The notes beneath the pieces were generated by a model. The model was not told where the DNA came from. It saw only the letters and a list, made by a program, of their open reading frames with translations, and ran no database searches. A stretch of 64,000 bases of DNA, taken from the NCBI GenBank assembly GCA_011525785.1, contig WYBT01000021.1, positions 310,001 to 374,000 of the forward strand. Reading direction: 5' to 3'. This document shows positions 38,906-48,112 of this stretch, one piece after another. The stretch comes from Planctomycetaceae bacterium. Lineage in GTDB: Bacteria; Planctomycetota; UBA1135; GCA-002686595. The first letter of the stretch is position 1; each line of letters opens with the position of its first letter. A program made the translations under genes and the position numbers.

Positions 38906-39050
38906 GCTGGACCGAGCTGGCGGCAGGAGACGCGCGAAGCGAGCAATGTAGCTCGCGTTGACCTGATTGCGACGCGTGGATAGACTCTCCGCCCCTCGTT
39001 TGCGCCGTCCAGGGGACCTTTGGGCCGGCGCACGGCCGCGCCGCCCGCTC

Positions 39051-40382
39051 GTGGACTACTCCAAGCACCTCCAGAAAGCCGACGAGGCGCTCCGCCGCCG
39101 CAACTGGGACTTCGCGATCGAGGTCTACCAGCAGTTGTTGGAACTCGAGCCGGACCTGGCCGAGGCGCGCGGCGGGCTGCGGCAAGCGCTCAAGCGCCGC
39201 GCCGAGGCTTCCAAGGGTGGCAAGCTGTTCCGCGCTCTCGCCGGCGCCGGACCGCTCGCCATGGCGAAGACGCTGGCCAAGGCCGGCAAGCACGCCGCCG
39301 CGGCCAAGAGCCTGGAGAGCTACCTCGCCAGCAACCCGCTCGACGAAGAGGGCAACCTGCTGCTGGGCATCTGCTGCGAGTCGGCCGGCTGGGCCAAGTC
39401 CGCGCGCGCGGTGTACGAGTTCGTGGCCGAGATCGCGCCCAAGAACCCCGAGGGGCTCAAGCGCGCCGGCGCGCTGTCCTACCGCCAGGGCGATCACGCC
39501 AAAGCCCTCGAGTACTACGAGCGCGCGCTGCAGGCCGATCCCCGGGACCAGGAGGCGCTCAAGGCGCGCAAGGACCTCGCCGCGGAACGCGCGCTGTCGG
39601 CCGGCCGCTTCGACCAGGTCCAGCACAGCCGCGAGCAGATCAAGAACAAGGAGCAGGCCGTCGACCTCGAGCGCACCAAGCGCTTCCAGATGTCGACCGA
39701 GGACCTGAGCGCGCAGCGCGACCGGCTCGAGTCGGCCTACGCCGAGTCGCCCAAGGACCCCGAGCTGATGCTGCAGCTCGCCGACATCCACGAGCGCCTG
39801 AAGGACTACGAAGCCGCGCTCGACATGGCCGAGCGCGCGCTCCAGTACCGCAAGGACAGCTTCGAGCTCGCCTGTCGCGTCGGCGACCTGCGTTCGAAGG
39901 CGCTCAAGAAGCGCATCGCGAAGGCGGACAAGGAAGGCGACGCGGCCGCCGCCGAGCGGCTCGAGGCCGAGCTGGCGGACCTGGAGGTCGACGACTTCCG
40001 CCGGCGCGTGGAGATCCACCCCACCGACGCGCAACTGCGCTTCCAACTCGGCAAGCGGCTGATGAAGCGCCGCGAGTACGACGCCGCGCTGGCCGAGTTC
40101 CAGAAGGCCAACGCCGACCCGCGCGTGCAGCGCGACTCGCGCCTGGCGATGGCCCAGTGCTTCCAGCACAAGGGCTTCGCCGACCTCGCCAAGAAGGAAT
40201 ACCTGCGCGCGCTCGAGGGGCTGGGCGACGTCGACGAACGCGCCAAGGAAGTGCTCTACAACCTCGCGCTCATCGCCGAAGGCGAAGGCGCGACCCAGGA
40301 CGCGCGCACCTTCTACGCCCGCATCTACGAGGTGGACATCGGCTATCGCGACGTGTCCGCCAAGATGGAACAGTTCCGCTAG
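39051..40382 (+). CDS. Tetratricopeptide-repeat protein
   Basis: The GTG at 39051 (VDYSKHLQKADEAL) gives 443 residues; the frame extends 84 bp further up but that part reads as low-quality Arg/Pro. At least seven TPR-like helical pairs are seen (RNWDFAIEVYQQLLELEPD, HAKALEYYERALQADPRD, KDYEAALDMAERALQYRKD, REYDAALAEFQKANADP and others). Charged spacers such as RFDQVQHSREQIKNKEQ interrupt them. No signal peptide is clear. It is likely to be a scaffold for protein complexes; the partner is unknown. The 30S protein S20 gene follows by 57 bp. Confidence 0.85.
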   Translation: MDYSKHLQKADEALRRRNWDFAIEVYQQLLELEPDLAEARGGLRQALKRRAEASKGGKLFRALAGAGPLAMAKTLAKAGKHAAAAKSLESYLASNPLDEEGNLLLGICCESAGWAKSARAVYEFVAEIAPKNPEGLKRAGALSYRQGDHAKALEYYERALQADPRDQEALKARKDLAAERALSAGRFDQVQHSREQIKNKEQAVDLERTKRFQMSTEDLSAQRDRLESAYAESPKDPELMLQLADIHERLKDYEAALDMAERALQYRKDSFELACRVGDLRSKALKKRIAKADKEGDAAAAERLEAELADLEVDDFRRRVEIHPTDAQLRFQLGKRLMKRREYDAALAEFQKANADPRVQRDSRLAMAQCFQHKGFADLAKKEYLRALEGLGDVDERAKEVLYNLALIAEGEGATQDARTFYARIYEVDIGYRDVSAKMEQFR

Positions 40383-40439
40383 CGCCCCGCGCTCGCGCCC
40401 AACCGCGACTCACGAACCTCGACCCGACCCACCCAAGCC

Positions 40440-40703
40440 ATGACTCACTCCAAGCAAGCCGCCAAGCGCGTTCGCACCAACGAGAAGGCCCGTCTCCGCA
40501 ACCGCGCCGTCCGCAGCGGCCTCAAGTCGGCGGTCAAGTCGGCGCTCAGCGCTGCGCCCGAGAAGCGCGAAAGCGCCGCGCGCCTGGCCGTCAAGCGCAC
40601 CGACAAGGCCGCCAAGCAGGGCGTGATCCACAAGAACACCGCCGCGCGCCGCAAGAGCCGCCTGCAGAAGGCGCTCAACAAGCTCGCGGCCGCTCCCAAG
40701 TAG
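40440..40703 (+). CDS. rpsT: 30S ribosomal protein S20
   Basis: The 87-residue, very basic protein starts MTHSKQAAKRVRTNEKARLRNRAVRS and continues through KSAVKSAL and RTDKAAKQGVIHKNTAARRKSRL, the S20 signature regions. It binds 16S rRNA during early small-subunit assembly. It is monocistronic or linked to the TPR gene. A hairpin follows its stop. Confidence 0.96.
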   Translation: MTHSKQAAKRVRTNEKARLRNRAVRSGLKSAVKSALSAAPEKRESAARLAVKRTDKAAKQGVIHKNTAARRKSRLQKALNKLAAAPK

Positions 40704-40718
40704 TCGCTTGAGGGGCGC

Positions 40719-40740
40719 CGGCGCACGTCGCCGTGCGCCG
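40719..40740 (+). terminator. GC-rich hairpin after rpsT (weak terminator candidate)
   Basis: A perfect 9-bp stem (40719-40727 and 40732-40740) with a 4-base loop stands 15 bp after the rpsT stop and 11 bp before the next ATG. There is no T run. It could pause polymerase, stabilise the rpsT transcript or act as part of the leader of the next gene. Confidence 0.35.
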
Positions 40741-40751
40741 CGCGCGCGAGC

Positions 40752-41090
40752 ATGGCTGTCTTCGAGACCAGCGACGAGCACTCCGACCCCGTGCTGCGGC
40801 CCATGCGAGTGGCCGTGCGGCGCGAGGACGTGTTCTCCGAGGCCAAGGACATGGTCGCCGACCTGTCCGGCTGGAGCGTCGCGCGCGAGGACCTCGAGCG
40901 GCTCGAGCTGCACTGCGAGCGCTCGGGCGGCGTGCTCGGCGGTCGCGCCCGCGTCGTGGTGCGCGTCGAGGGCCCCGAGGGCATCCCGTCGGCGACGGTG
41001 AACCTGCGCTGCGAGACTTCGGGTCTGTTCGCGAGCGCCAAGGCGGTTACGCGCGAGTTCCTCGAGCCCTTCCGCCGCCGGGTGGGCTGA
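40752..41090 (+). CDS. Small hypothetical protein
   Basis: A 112-residue protein of unknown family beginning MAVFETSDEHSDPVLRPMRVAV. A central VAREDLERLELHCERSG and a following VVVRVEGPEGIPSATVNLRCET suggest an alpha/beta fold with one or two sheets; the end reads ASAKAVTREFLEPFRRR. No membrane segment or signal is visible. It follows rpsT on the same strand, separated by a hairpin. Codon use matches its neighbours, so it is likely a real gene. Confidence 0.6.
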   Translation: MAVFETSDEHSDPVLRPMRVAVRREDVFSEAKDMVADLSGWSVAREDLERLELHCERSGGVLGGRARVVVRVEGPEGIPSATVNLRCETSGLFASAKAVTREFLEPFRRRVG

Positions 41091-41176
41091 GCGCGCGAGA
41101 GTTCGGCGCGTGGGCGTCACTGGCCGGCTCGACTCGCGCGCCTGACGCGCTGACCCGACTCACCGGCCCGCCGCCC

Positions 41177-42883
41177 TCACGGCAGCTCGTACACCTCGAT
41201 CACCGGGCCCACGGACTGCGCCTGCAGCACGCGCCAAGTGACGTGTGGCCAGCCCGGCGCCTCGACGTCCTGGTCCCACAGCCGGTGCAGCGTGAACTCG
41301 CGCTCGCCGTCGGGCGAGAAGCGCGCGAGCCTGCGCCCGCGCGCCGCGAGCGTGTCCGCGATCCGGCTGCGCCCCGCGCTCTGGTTGGCGTGGATGCGCT
41401 CGACCACGAACAGCCCCGGGCCGTGCGAGCGCAGGTAGGCCTCGACCTCGTCGTCGCTCTCCAGGCGCGTGTGGCCTTCCTTGGCCGCGAGCCAGTAGAT
41501 GCGGTACAGCGGCCCGACGCGCGCCGCGTCCTCCAGCTTGTTCTGGTAGATCGCCCAGGGCGTGAAGAACGCGGCGCGACCCGGCGGGTAGCGCAGGCTC
41601 TCGGGTGCGCGCATCACGCCGAAGTCCAGCGGCGGCAGCGCGAACACCGGTTGACTGGCCGGGTCGGCGATGTTGACGCGCAGCCAGGCCGTCGCCTGGT
41701 CCGCGGTGCTCGGCTGCGCGCGGAGCCAGCTGAGCTTGGTCGAAGCCAGCGCCGGAACCACCAGCGCCAGCAGCGCGGCCGCGACGAGCGTTCGCTGCGC
41801 GAGGGCGGACTTCGCACGGATGTGCAGGGCGGACAGGCCCCAGGCAGCGAGCACCGCCGCGTGCGGCACGAGCGGCAGGGCGAAGCGCTCGTAGGTCGCG
41901 CTGAAGAAGCCGGCGAGCAAGAGATAGGGCGTGACGTAGCTCAGCACGACCAGCACGTCGCGCCGATCGACGGGTTTGGCCCCGAGTGCGCGCCGTCCGC
42001 GCGTGGCGAGCAACACGACGAGCGCAAGCAAGGCCAGGACGCTGAGCGCCGGCTCGTAGTACCACGCGGTGCGCGCCAGGCGCACGAACCCCGAGCCGTC
42101 GAACATGCCCTGCGTGAAGGCCTCGATCGTGCCGTCGTTCTCGCCCTTGGCGGCGCGCGCGGCGTCGTCGAAGTAGTACCAGTAGAAGACGCGGAACGAG
42201 ACCGCGGTCAGCGCTAGCGGGAGCAGGACACGCGCATCGCGCCAGCGCCCGTCCTTGCGCAGCAGTTGGGCGGTCGCGAGCGGCGCCAGCACCGCGAGGC
42301 CGGAGTGGAACGAGCCCGCGGCGAGCGCCACCAGCAGCGCGACGAGCGTGTACGACCTCCAACTCGGGCTGCGGCGCATCCACAGGATCGCGACGATCGA
42401 GCTGACGGCGAGCGAGGCGACCAGGCCGTGGCAGCGCGCCTGTTGCGAGAAGAACACGTGCAGCAGGCTGAAGCTCGTCAGCGCGGCGGCGAACAGCGCC
42501 CAGCCGTCGGTCACGAAGCGGCGCGCGAGCAGGAATGTCGCCGGCACGATCAGCACGCTCGCCAGCGCCACGATGCGCCGCACCGTGAGCCACAGCGTGG
42601 CCGCGCTGGCGAGGTGCTCGTCGAGCGTGCGCTCCTGGCCGGTGGGCGCGAGCGTGCGCTCGGTGAACAGCGACGCGAGGTGCGCGAGCAGCGAGGGGTA
42701 CTGCAGCGCGGACTGGGCGCGGTCGATGCGCACCTCGCCCTCGTTGATCATCCGCAGGTGCTCGACGATGAAGGTGTCGGCCTCCTTCATCAGCGGCACG
42801 CCGAAATCGACGCCGAAAAGGCGCACGATCGCCGTCCACGCGGTCAGCGCGACGAGCGCGAGCAGGACGGCCTTGCGCGGCAT
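41177..42883 (-). CDS. Polytopic GT39/ArnT-like glycosyltransferase family protein
   Basis: This 568-residue protein has about ten to twelve hydrophobic helices. The first extracytoplasmic loop carries an acidic pair in MKEADTFIVEHL, as in mannosyltransferases of the GT39/GT83 group, which use Glu/Asp there to bind lipid-phosphate sugars. The soluble C-terminal part (~from 400) reads ADQATAWLRVNIADPASQPVF and FVVERIHANQSAG, typical of periplasmic loops. Sugar and acceptor are unknown. The small gene at 42888-43154 ends 4 bp ahead on the same strand, so both are co-transcribed. Confidence 0.75.
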   Translation of the reverse strand: MPRKAVLLALVALTAWTAIVRLFGVDFGVPLMKEADTFIVEHLRMINEGEVRIDRAQSALQYPSLLAHLASLFTERTLAPTGQERTLDEHLASAATLWLTVRRIVALASVLIVPATFLLARRFVTDGWALFAAALTSFSLLHVFFSQQARCHGLVASLAVSSIVAILWMRRSPSWRSYTLVALLVALAAGSFHSGLAVLAPLATAQLLRKDGRWRDARVLLPLALTAVSFRVFYWYYFDDAARAAKGENDGTIEAFTQGMFDGSGFVRLARTAWYYEPALSVLALLALVVLLATRGRRALGAKPVDRRDVLVVLSYVTPYLLLAGFFSATYERFALPLVPHAAVLAAWGLSALHIRAKSALAQRTLVAAALLALVVPALASTKLSWLRAQPSTADQATAWLRVNIADPASQPVFALPPLDFGVMRAPESLRYPPGRAAFFTPWAIYQNKLEDAARVGPLYRIYWLAAKEGHTRLESDDEVEAYLRSHGPGLFVVERIHANQSAGRSRIADTLAARGRRLARFSPDGEREFTLHRLWDQDVEAPGWPHVTWRVLQAQSVGPVIEVYELP

Positions 42884-42887
42884 GCGC

Positions 42888-43154
42888 TCAGAGCTTCTGG
42901 ATGTCGCGCAACAGCCGCACGCGGGCGACCTGGAGCACGTCGACGGTCGTGTCGCGCTCCTTCACGTCGATGCCGTAGGTGGCGGTCTCGCGGATGAACG
43001 CCTCGCGCTCGCTCTCGCTCGCGAAGTCGCGCACGTCGCAGTCGTGCATCAGCGCCTGGAAGGCGTTCAAGCTGTCGAAGCGGCCGATGTAGACCCGCCC
43101 TTTGTGAGTCTCGACCACGATGTTGATGCCGTGCGGCGCGTCTTGGATGTTCAT
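42888..43154 (-). CDS. Small hypothetical protein
   Basis: The ATG at 43154 gives 88 residues (MNIQDAPHGINIVVETHKGRVYIGRF); an in-frame non-ATG start 18 bases upstream is less likely. The first half looks like a small beta sheet, with VETHKGRVYIGRFDS, and a helical end follows (FASESEREAFIRE) with VLQVARVRLLRDIQKL. It is co-transcribed with the glycosyltransferase gene downstream, which suggests an accessory role, but no family is recognised. Confidence 0.65.
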   Translation of the reverse strand: MNIQDAPHGINIVVETHKGRVYIGRFDSLNAFQALMHDCDVRDFASESEREAFIRETATYGIDVKERDTTVDVLQVARVRLLRDIQKL

Positions 43155-43222
43155 GCGGGCAGAGCCTATCATCCGACGAAAATCGTCGACTGGCCGCGTC
43201 GGCGCACGTTTCGCTCCACGCG

Positions 43223-44143
43223 ATGAAGCTCCCCGACAACGCCCAAGTTTGGTTCAACGGCGCGCTGGTCCCCTGGGCTCGCGCCACTGTGCACGTCGCG
43301 ACGCACGCGCTGCACTATGCGACGAGCGTGTTCGAGGGACTGCGCGGCTACCGCACTCCGCGCGGAACGGCGCTCGTGCAACTCGACGCGCACGTGCGGC
43401 GTCTGGTGGACTCGTGCCGCATCAACGAACTGCCGCTGCGCTGGAGCGCGGCGCAGATCCGCGATGCGATCCTCGAGACCGTGCGCGCCAACGCCTTCGG
43501 AGCGTGCTACGTCCGACCGCTGGTGTACCGCGGCTGCGGCGCGCTCGGGGTCGACCCGACGAACAGTCCGGTCGAGATGGCCGTGATCGTGATCGAGCAC
43601 GGCGCGCACTTCGGCGCCGAGGCCTACGAGCGCGGCATCGCGATGGGGGTTTCGAGTTGGCGGCGCATCGCGCCCGACACGTTGCCGGCGCTGGCCAAGG
43701 CCTCGGCCAACTACCTCAACTCGATGCACATCCTGCTCGAGGCGCGCGGCAACGGCTTCGACGACGGCATCGCGCTCGACCACGAGGGTTACGTCTCGGA
43801 GGGCAGCGGCGCGAACCTGTTCCTGGTCTCGCGCGGCCGTTTGTTCACGCCCTCGCTGGGCTCTTCGATCCTCGAGGGCGTCACGCGCGCTTGCGTGCTC
43901 GAACTCGCGGCGCAGCAGGGCCTCGAAGTGCGCCAGGAACGCATCCCGCGCGAGATGCTCTACCTCGCCGACGAGGTCTTCATCACCGGAACCGCTGCTG
44001 AAGTGACGCCGGTGCGCGCCATCGATCGCCGCACGGTCGGCTCGGGTTCGCGCGGACCGCTCACGCAGCGACTCCAGAGCGCCTACCTCGAGATCGTCAC
44101 CGGCAAGGCGCCGGACACGCGGGGCTGGCTCACGCACGTGTGA
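43223..44143 (+). CDS. ilvE: Branched-chain amino acid aminotransferase (class IV)
   Basis: The 306-residue enzyme has the PLP lysine at Lys159 (LPALAKASANYLNS), the start FNGALVPWARATVHVATHALHYATSVFEGLR, the EGSGANLFLV stretch and FITGTAAEVTPV near the end, all diagnostic of class IV branched-chain aminotransferases. It moves the amino group between Ile, Leu or Val and 2-oxoglutarate. Length is usual. It lies alone, divergent from the small hypothetical gene (68 bp) and convergent with the FG-GAP gene (24 bp). Confidence 0.93.
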   Translation: MKLPDNAQVWFNGALVPWARATVHVATHALHYATSVFEGLRGYRTPRGTALVQLDAHVRRLVDSCRINELPLRWSAAQIRDAILETVRANAFGACYVRPLVYRGCGALGVDPTNSPVEMAVIVIEHGAHFGAEAYERGIAMGVSSWRRIAPDTLPALAKASANYLNSMHILLEARGNGFDDGIALDHEGYVSEGSGANLFLVSRGRLFTPSLGSSILEGVTRACVLELAAQQGLEVRQERIPREMLYLADEVFITGTAAEVTPVRAIDRRTVGSGSRGPLTQRLQSAYLEIVTGKAPDTRGWLTHV

Positions 44144-44167
44144 GCCAGCGCCCGCGCATCAGCTCGA

Positions 44168-46417
44168 TCACGGGCAGATCTTGAAGCTCACCGCGTCGGT
44201 CAGGCCCGTGGTGAACGGCGCCGAGGGATCGCGGCTCCAGAACTGCGCGTTGACCTGCTGGCCGACGATGGCGAGCTGCGGGTCGATGCCGCTCGCGATG
44301 CGCGCGCTGAAGTCGTAGCTGTAGACGCCTGTGCAGTCCGCGCCGCTGGGGCTGCCGCCCGAGAGCTGCGCCGCGGTGCGACGCAGCGGGTTCGCCACGC
44401 ACATCGTCCCGCCCTGGAAGCTCGTCGCCGAAGGCGCGTAGCCGTAGAACAGCAGGCCCAGCTTCTGGTTGATCACGTTGCTCGCGCTGATCGTCAGCGA
44501 GGTCGCGTTCGAAGCGCTGGCCGAGCCGACCGCCGCGATCGCCGGCAGACAGCCTTGGCTGTTGGTCTTCGCCGTGCAGTACACGTTCACGCTGCAATCC
44601 AGCAGCGCCTGCGAGGCGCTGGCGGTCACGCGCCGGTTGCCCGGGTAGTCGCGGAACTCCAGCTCGTAGAACAGCCGCAAGCCCGCGCCGCCGCTGGGGT
44701 CGTTCAGCGAGGCGCTGTACTGGCCGCCGCCCACCGAGAGCATGTCCGCGGCGCTGGAAGCTCCGCTGACTTGGAGCAGGCCGCCGAAGTTCGCCGGCGT
44801 GACGACGTAGGAGTAGTTGCCCGCGCGCGGGAGCACGAATTCGAACGACTGACCCGGCGCGAGCGAGACCACCGCGTAGTCGTGCGGCGCGCTGGTGAGC
44901 TGCACGGTCTGCGGAACGGCCGTGTTGTTGGTCCAGATCACGCCTTGGGCGTTGAGCACGCTGGCGTTCGGCTGGCTCAGGCCCGAGGGATCGATCGACA
45001 CAGCGCTGGCGGCCGGCGTGGCCGCGGTGCGCACGCACCAGTGCGCCTCGCCCGTGACGTAGCTGACTCCGTCGTCCATCACCTGGTCGCGCACCTTGGC
45101 GCGCACGCGCACCGGCCCGCCCGCGGGAGTGGGCGACTTGACGCCGAACTCGGTGACGATGGGGCGCAGGATGTCGACGCCGCCGGTGTTGAGATAGACC
45201 TTGTTCACGAACGAGCCCGACTCGCCCTGCGCGGTGACGAGGTCATAGCGCCCGTCGTTGTTCAAATCGCCGATCGCCACGTCCAGCGTCGAGTCCGTCA
45301 CGGCCGTGATCGAAGCGGCGCTCACGTTGGTGAACGACAGCGCGCCGTTGTTGCGCCAGAACGTCTCGCGCGTGTTCGAGAGCGAGCCCACGAGCACGTC
45401 GTAGTCCGCGTCGAGATCCCAGTCGAACAGCGCGATCTCGTTGTCGTCGTTGCTGTCGGTCAGCGTGGCGAGCTGCGTGAAGCCCAGCGGCCCAGCGGGG
45501 GCGAAGTTGCTGCGGATCGCGCCTTCGGCGAAGCCCGTCGAGCTCACCAGGAACAGGTCGATGTCGCTGTCGCCGTCGAGGTCGCCGACTTCGCCCTCGT
45601 ACGTGCTGCCGGAGTTCGACGGAATCGTGACGGCGGCGTTGGTGAACACGCCGGCGCCGTCGTTCAGCATCAGGTAGTGCGCGACGCCGCCGTTGGTCGC
45701 TCGGCACGCGCCGAAGAAGTCCAGGTCCCAGTCGCCGTCCATGTCGACGAGCTGCACGTCCATCTGGGCCTGCTTGTTGGCGGCGGCGCTGAGGGCTGCG
45801 ACGTTCTCGGTGAAGAAGCCCGCGCCGTCGTTGAGGTACAGCTTGGGCTTGCGGCTCTGACCGAGGTAGCCGTTGTTGATCAAGAGGTCGAGATCGCCGT
45901 CGTCGTCGACATCCGCGAACTGTGCGCCGCCCGACGAGAGCACGGTGGTCAGGCCGCGCGTCGCGCTCTCCATCGTGAAAAAGCCCGGATTCGCCGCGCC
46001 TTGGTTGATGTAGAGGAACGGCGTGTCGGTGTCGAAGGCGTTGGCGTAGAGCAGGTCGGGCCAACCGTCTCCGTTCACGTCGCCGCTGATCACCATCTTC
46101 GCGTTCGACACGCGCGCACCCAGGCGCGCCACGCTCTCGTCGGTGAAGCTCGGGACGCCGCTGGGCACGAACTGGTTGACGAGCAGCACGTTCTGGCGCT
46201 TGGTTCCGGCGGCGTTGAAGCCGTCACCGTCCGCGAACAAGACGTCGAGGTCGCCGTCGAGGTCGACATCGACGCACTCGACGCCCTCCGACCAGCGCGC
46301 GGGGGCGGGCAGGAGCCCGACCTGGTGCTGGAACTGCTGGGCGCGGGCGGTCGAGCTGAAGTTGGAGAGAGCGACGACGAAAACAAGCGCGCCAGCGGCG
46401 CTGCGGTGGAACTGCAC
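44168..46417 (-). CDS. Secreted FG-GAP/VCBS repeat protein with YCTAKTN C-terminal module
   Basis: A GTG at 46417 gives 749 residues. A signal peptide (GALVFVVALSNFSSTARAQ) leads into calcium-loop repeats: VDVDLDGDLDVLFADG, NGDGWPDLLYANAFD, VDDDGDLDLLINN, DGDWDLDFFG, LDGDSDIDLFLV and LNNDGRYDLVTAQ. An immunoglobulin-like domain (about 400-600) comes next. The last ~125 residues form the shared module starting YCTAKTNSQGCLPAI, with C-terminal FWSRDP and FKICP. It is the second example of the architecture at 4577-6745. The start codon carries no clear ribosome site. Confidence 0.88.
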   Translation of the reverse strand: MQFHRSAAGALVFVVALSNFSSTARAQQFQHQVGLLPAPARWSEGVECVDVDLDGDLDVLFADGDGFNAAGTKRQNVLLVNQFVPSGVPSFTDESVARLGARVSNAKMVISGDVNGDGWPDLLYANAFDTDTPFLYINQGAANPGFFTMESATRGLTTVLSSGGAQFADVDDDGDLDLLINNGYLGQSRKPKLYLNDGAGFFTENVAALSAAANKQAQMDVQLVDMDGDWDLDFFGACRATNGGVAHYLMLNDGAGVFTNAAVTIPSNSGSTYEGEVGDLDGDSDIDLFLVSSTGFAEGAIRSNFAPAGPLGFTQLATLTDSNDDNEIALFDWDLDADYDVLVGSLSNTRETFWRNNGALSFTNVSAASITAVTDSTLDVAIGDLNNDGRYDLVTAQGESGSFVNKVYLNTGGVDILRPIVTEFGVKSPTPAGGPVRVRAKVRDQVMDDGVSYVTGEAHWCVRTAATPAASAVSIDPSGLSQPNASVLNAQGVIWTNNTAVPQTVQLTSAPHDYAVVSLAPGQSFEFVLPRAGNYSYVVTPANFGGLLQVSGASSAADMLSVGGGQYSASLNDPSGGAGLRLFYELEFRDYPGNRRVTASASQALLDCSVNVYCTAKTNSQGCLPAIAAVGSASASNATSLTISASNVINQKLGLLFYGYAPSATSFQGGTMCVANPLRRTAAQLSGGSPSGADCTGVYSYDFSARIASGIDPQLAIVGQQVNAQFWSRDPSAPFTTGLTDAVSFKICP

Positions 46418-46737
46418 GTTGGGGAGGCCTTGGATGCGGGGTGGGGATCAGAGCTGTCGAGCCTGCGAGTCAGGCCCGATTCCGGGCCCGGCCATCCGCT
46501 CAACTGTACTCGCAGCCGCTGCGCCTGGCCCGAGTTCGAGCCTGAGCTGCAGCCGGTTTGACGCGGCCTTTCACCGGCGCGGCTAGACTCGCCCTCACGC
46601 AAGCGCCTCAGGAAATCTGCGCTGGCGCGACGTGGGAGGAAATCTCGAGCGGACAGCGGATCCGGCCCACGCCATTGCACTTTGCACAACCGTCTGCAGC
46701 TCGTGTTCACGCGCTGCACCACCCCCCAGGAGGAATC
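46418..46737. other. Divergent intergenic region between two secreted-protein genes
   Basis: The 320 bp separate the divergent FG-GAP and CHRD genes. No gene is seen on either strand. An AGGAGG ribosome site lies at the right end for the CHRD gene; promoters for both genes should lie here but no strong -35/-10 pair is clear. Confidence 0.5.
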
Positions 46738-47970
46738 ATGAGAGTTCAACAGCGGCGCACTGCGCCCTCAGGCCGAAGTCTGGTTGCAGCATGTGCGCTG
46801 GTGAGCGCGCTGGCCGCGCCCGCGATGGCGCAGAAGGTGTGCTTCGTCGCGACGCTCGACGGCGCGCAGGAAGTGCCGCCCGTGCCCACCACCGCGAGGG
46901 GCACAGGTTTCGTCGTGATGGATCGCGCCGCCAACACGCTGACGTACGAGCTCATCTACAACGGACTCAGCGCCGCCGAGACGATGGCGCACGTGCACGG
47001 CTTCTCCGCGCCCGGCGCGAACTCCGGCGTGCGCTTCGGGCTCGCGCTGGGTGACGTGAAGAGTGGGAGCTTCACCTACGCGGAAGCCGACGAGGCCAGC
47101 TACCTCGCCGGACTGGCGTACTTCAACGTCCACTCGGTGGCCTTCCCCGGCGGCGAGATTCGCGGCCAGCTCGTGCGCAGCGCGTCTGCGTTCACGTACG
47201 TCGCGAGGGCGAGTGGAGCCCAGGAGGTCCCGCCCAACGCCAGCCTCGCCAAGGGACTGGGCTGGTTCCGCTTCGATCTGGCGGCCAACTCGATCAACTA
47301 CTCGTTCACACGCACGGCCTTCGGCACGGCTGAGGTCGCGGCGCACATCCACGGCTTCTCTGCGCCGGGAGTGAGCTCGGGCGTGAAGATCGGACTGCCG
47401 GCCGGCGCGCACAAGTCGGGAACGCTCGCGTACCTCAACGCCGATGAGGCGAACTACATCGCCGGTCTGTCGTACGTGAACATCCACTCGAGCGCGTTCC
47501 CCGGCGGCGAGATCCGCGGCCAGGTCGTCGCGGGATGCACCAACCCCTCGACGTTCTGCACGGCCAAGACCAACAGCCAAGGCTGTGTGCCCGCCATCGG
47601 CTGGAGCGGTGTTCCGCAGCTCTCGGGGCCCGACAACCTGCACGTCACCGCGAGCAACGTGATCAACAACAAGGCGGGCGTCATGTACTGGGGTCTCGCG
47701 CCGCGCGTGACGCCGGTGGCGTTCGTGGGCGGGCTCAACTGCATCCAGTCGCCCACCATCCGCACGCCGATCCAGAACTCGGGCGGCAACGCGCCGCCGG
47801 ACGACTGCTCGGGCGTGTTCGACTTCTTCTTCTCGCAGCCCTACATGGCTTCGCGCGGTCTCGTCGCCGGCAGCGCGGCGTACTGCCAGTACTGGTATCG
47901 CGACCCCGCGCAGACCGACGGCACCGCGGCCGGACTCTCCGACGCGCTGTGCTTCGAGCTGATCCCCTGA
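46738..47970 (+). CDS. Secreted protein with two CHRD domains and YCTAKTN-type C-terminal module
   Basis: The ATG at 46738 is preceded by AGGAGG at 6 bases and gives 410 residues. A signal peptide (VAACALVSALAAPAMAQ) is followed by two CHRD (chordin-like) domains, each with GAQEVPP at the start and HVHGFSAPG or HIHGFSAPG, ending FPGGEIRGQ. The final ~130 residues are the shared module (FCTAKTNSQGCVPAIGWSG, with CQYWYRDP and a closing LIP). CHRD domains occur in extracellular proteins and can bind ligands or metals. It is exported; its role is unknown. Confidence 0.88.
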   Translation: MRVQQRRTAPSGRSLVAACALVSALAAPAMAQKVCFVATLDGAQEVPPVPTTARGTGFVVMDRAANTLTYELIYNGLSAAETMAHVHGFSAPGANSGVRFGLALGDVKSGSFTYAEADEASYLAGLAYFNVHSVAFPGGEIRGQLVRSASAFTYVARASGAQEVPPNASLAKGLGWFRFDLAANSINYSFTRTAFGTAEVAAHIHGFSAPGVSSGVKIGLPAGAHKSGTLAYLNADEANYIAGLSYVNIHSSAFPGGEIRGQVVAGCTNPSTFCTAKTNSQGCVPAIGWSGVPQLSGPDNLHVTASNVINNKAGVMYWGLAPRVTPVAFVGGLNCIQSPTIRTPIQNSGGNAPPDDCSGVFDFFFSQPYMASRGLVAGSAAYCQYWYRDPAQTDGTAAGLSDALCFELIP

Positions 47971-48029
47971 CCTGCCGATCGCCGACGCCGCGCTGATCGA
48001 ACCCGCAGCGCCGCGCGACCAACAAGCCG

Positions 48030-48072
48030 CCGCGCCCGCGCCGTGCTCCTCGAGGAGCCGACGCGGGCGCGG
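48030..48072. terminator. Long GC-rich hairpin between convergent genes
   Basis: Perfect 11-bp outer arms (48030-48040 with 48062-48072) enclose an inner 14-base palindrome (48045-48058), giving a long stem. It stands 60 bp after the CHRD stop and 40 bp after the end of the dockerin-like gene on the other strand. There is no T run on either side, so it is a candidate bidirectional terminator only. Confidence 0.5.
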
Positions 48073-48112
48073 TGCTTTCGGAACGCGCGCTGTCGCGCCG
48101 CCGGCGCGCCGC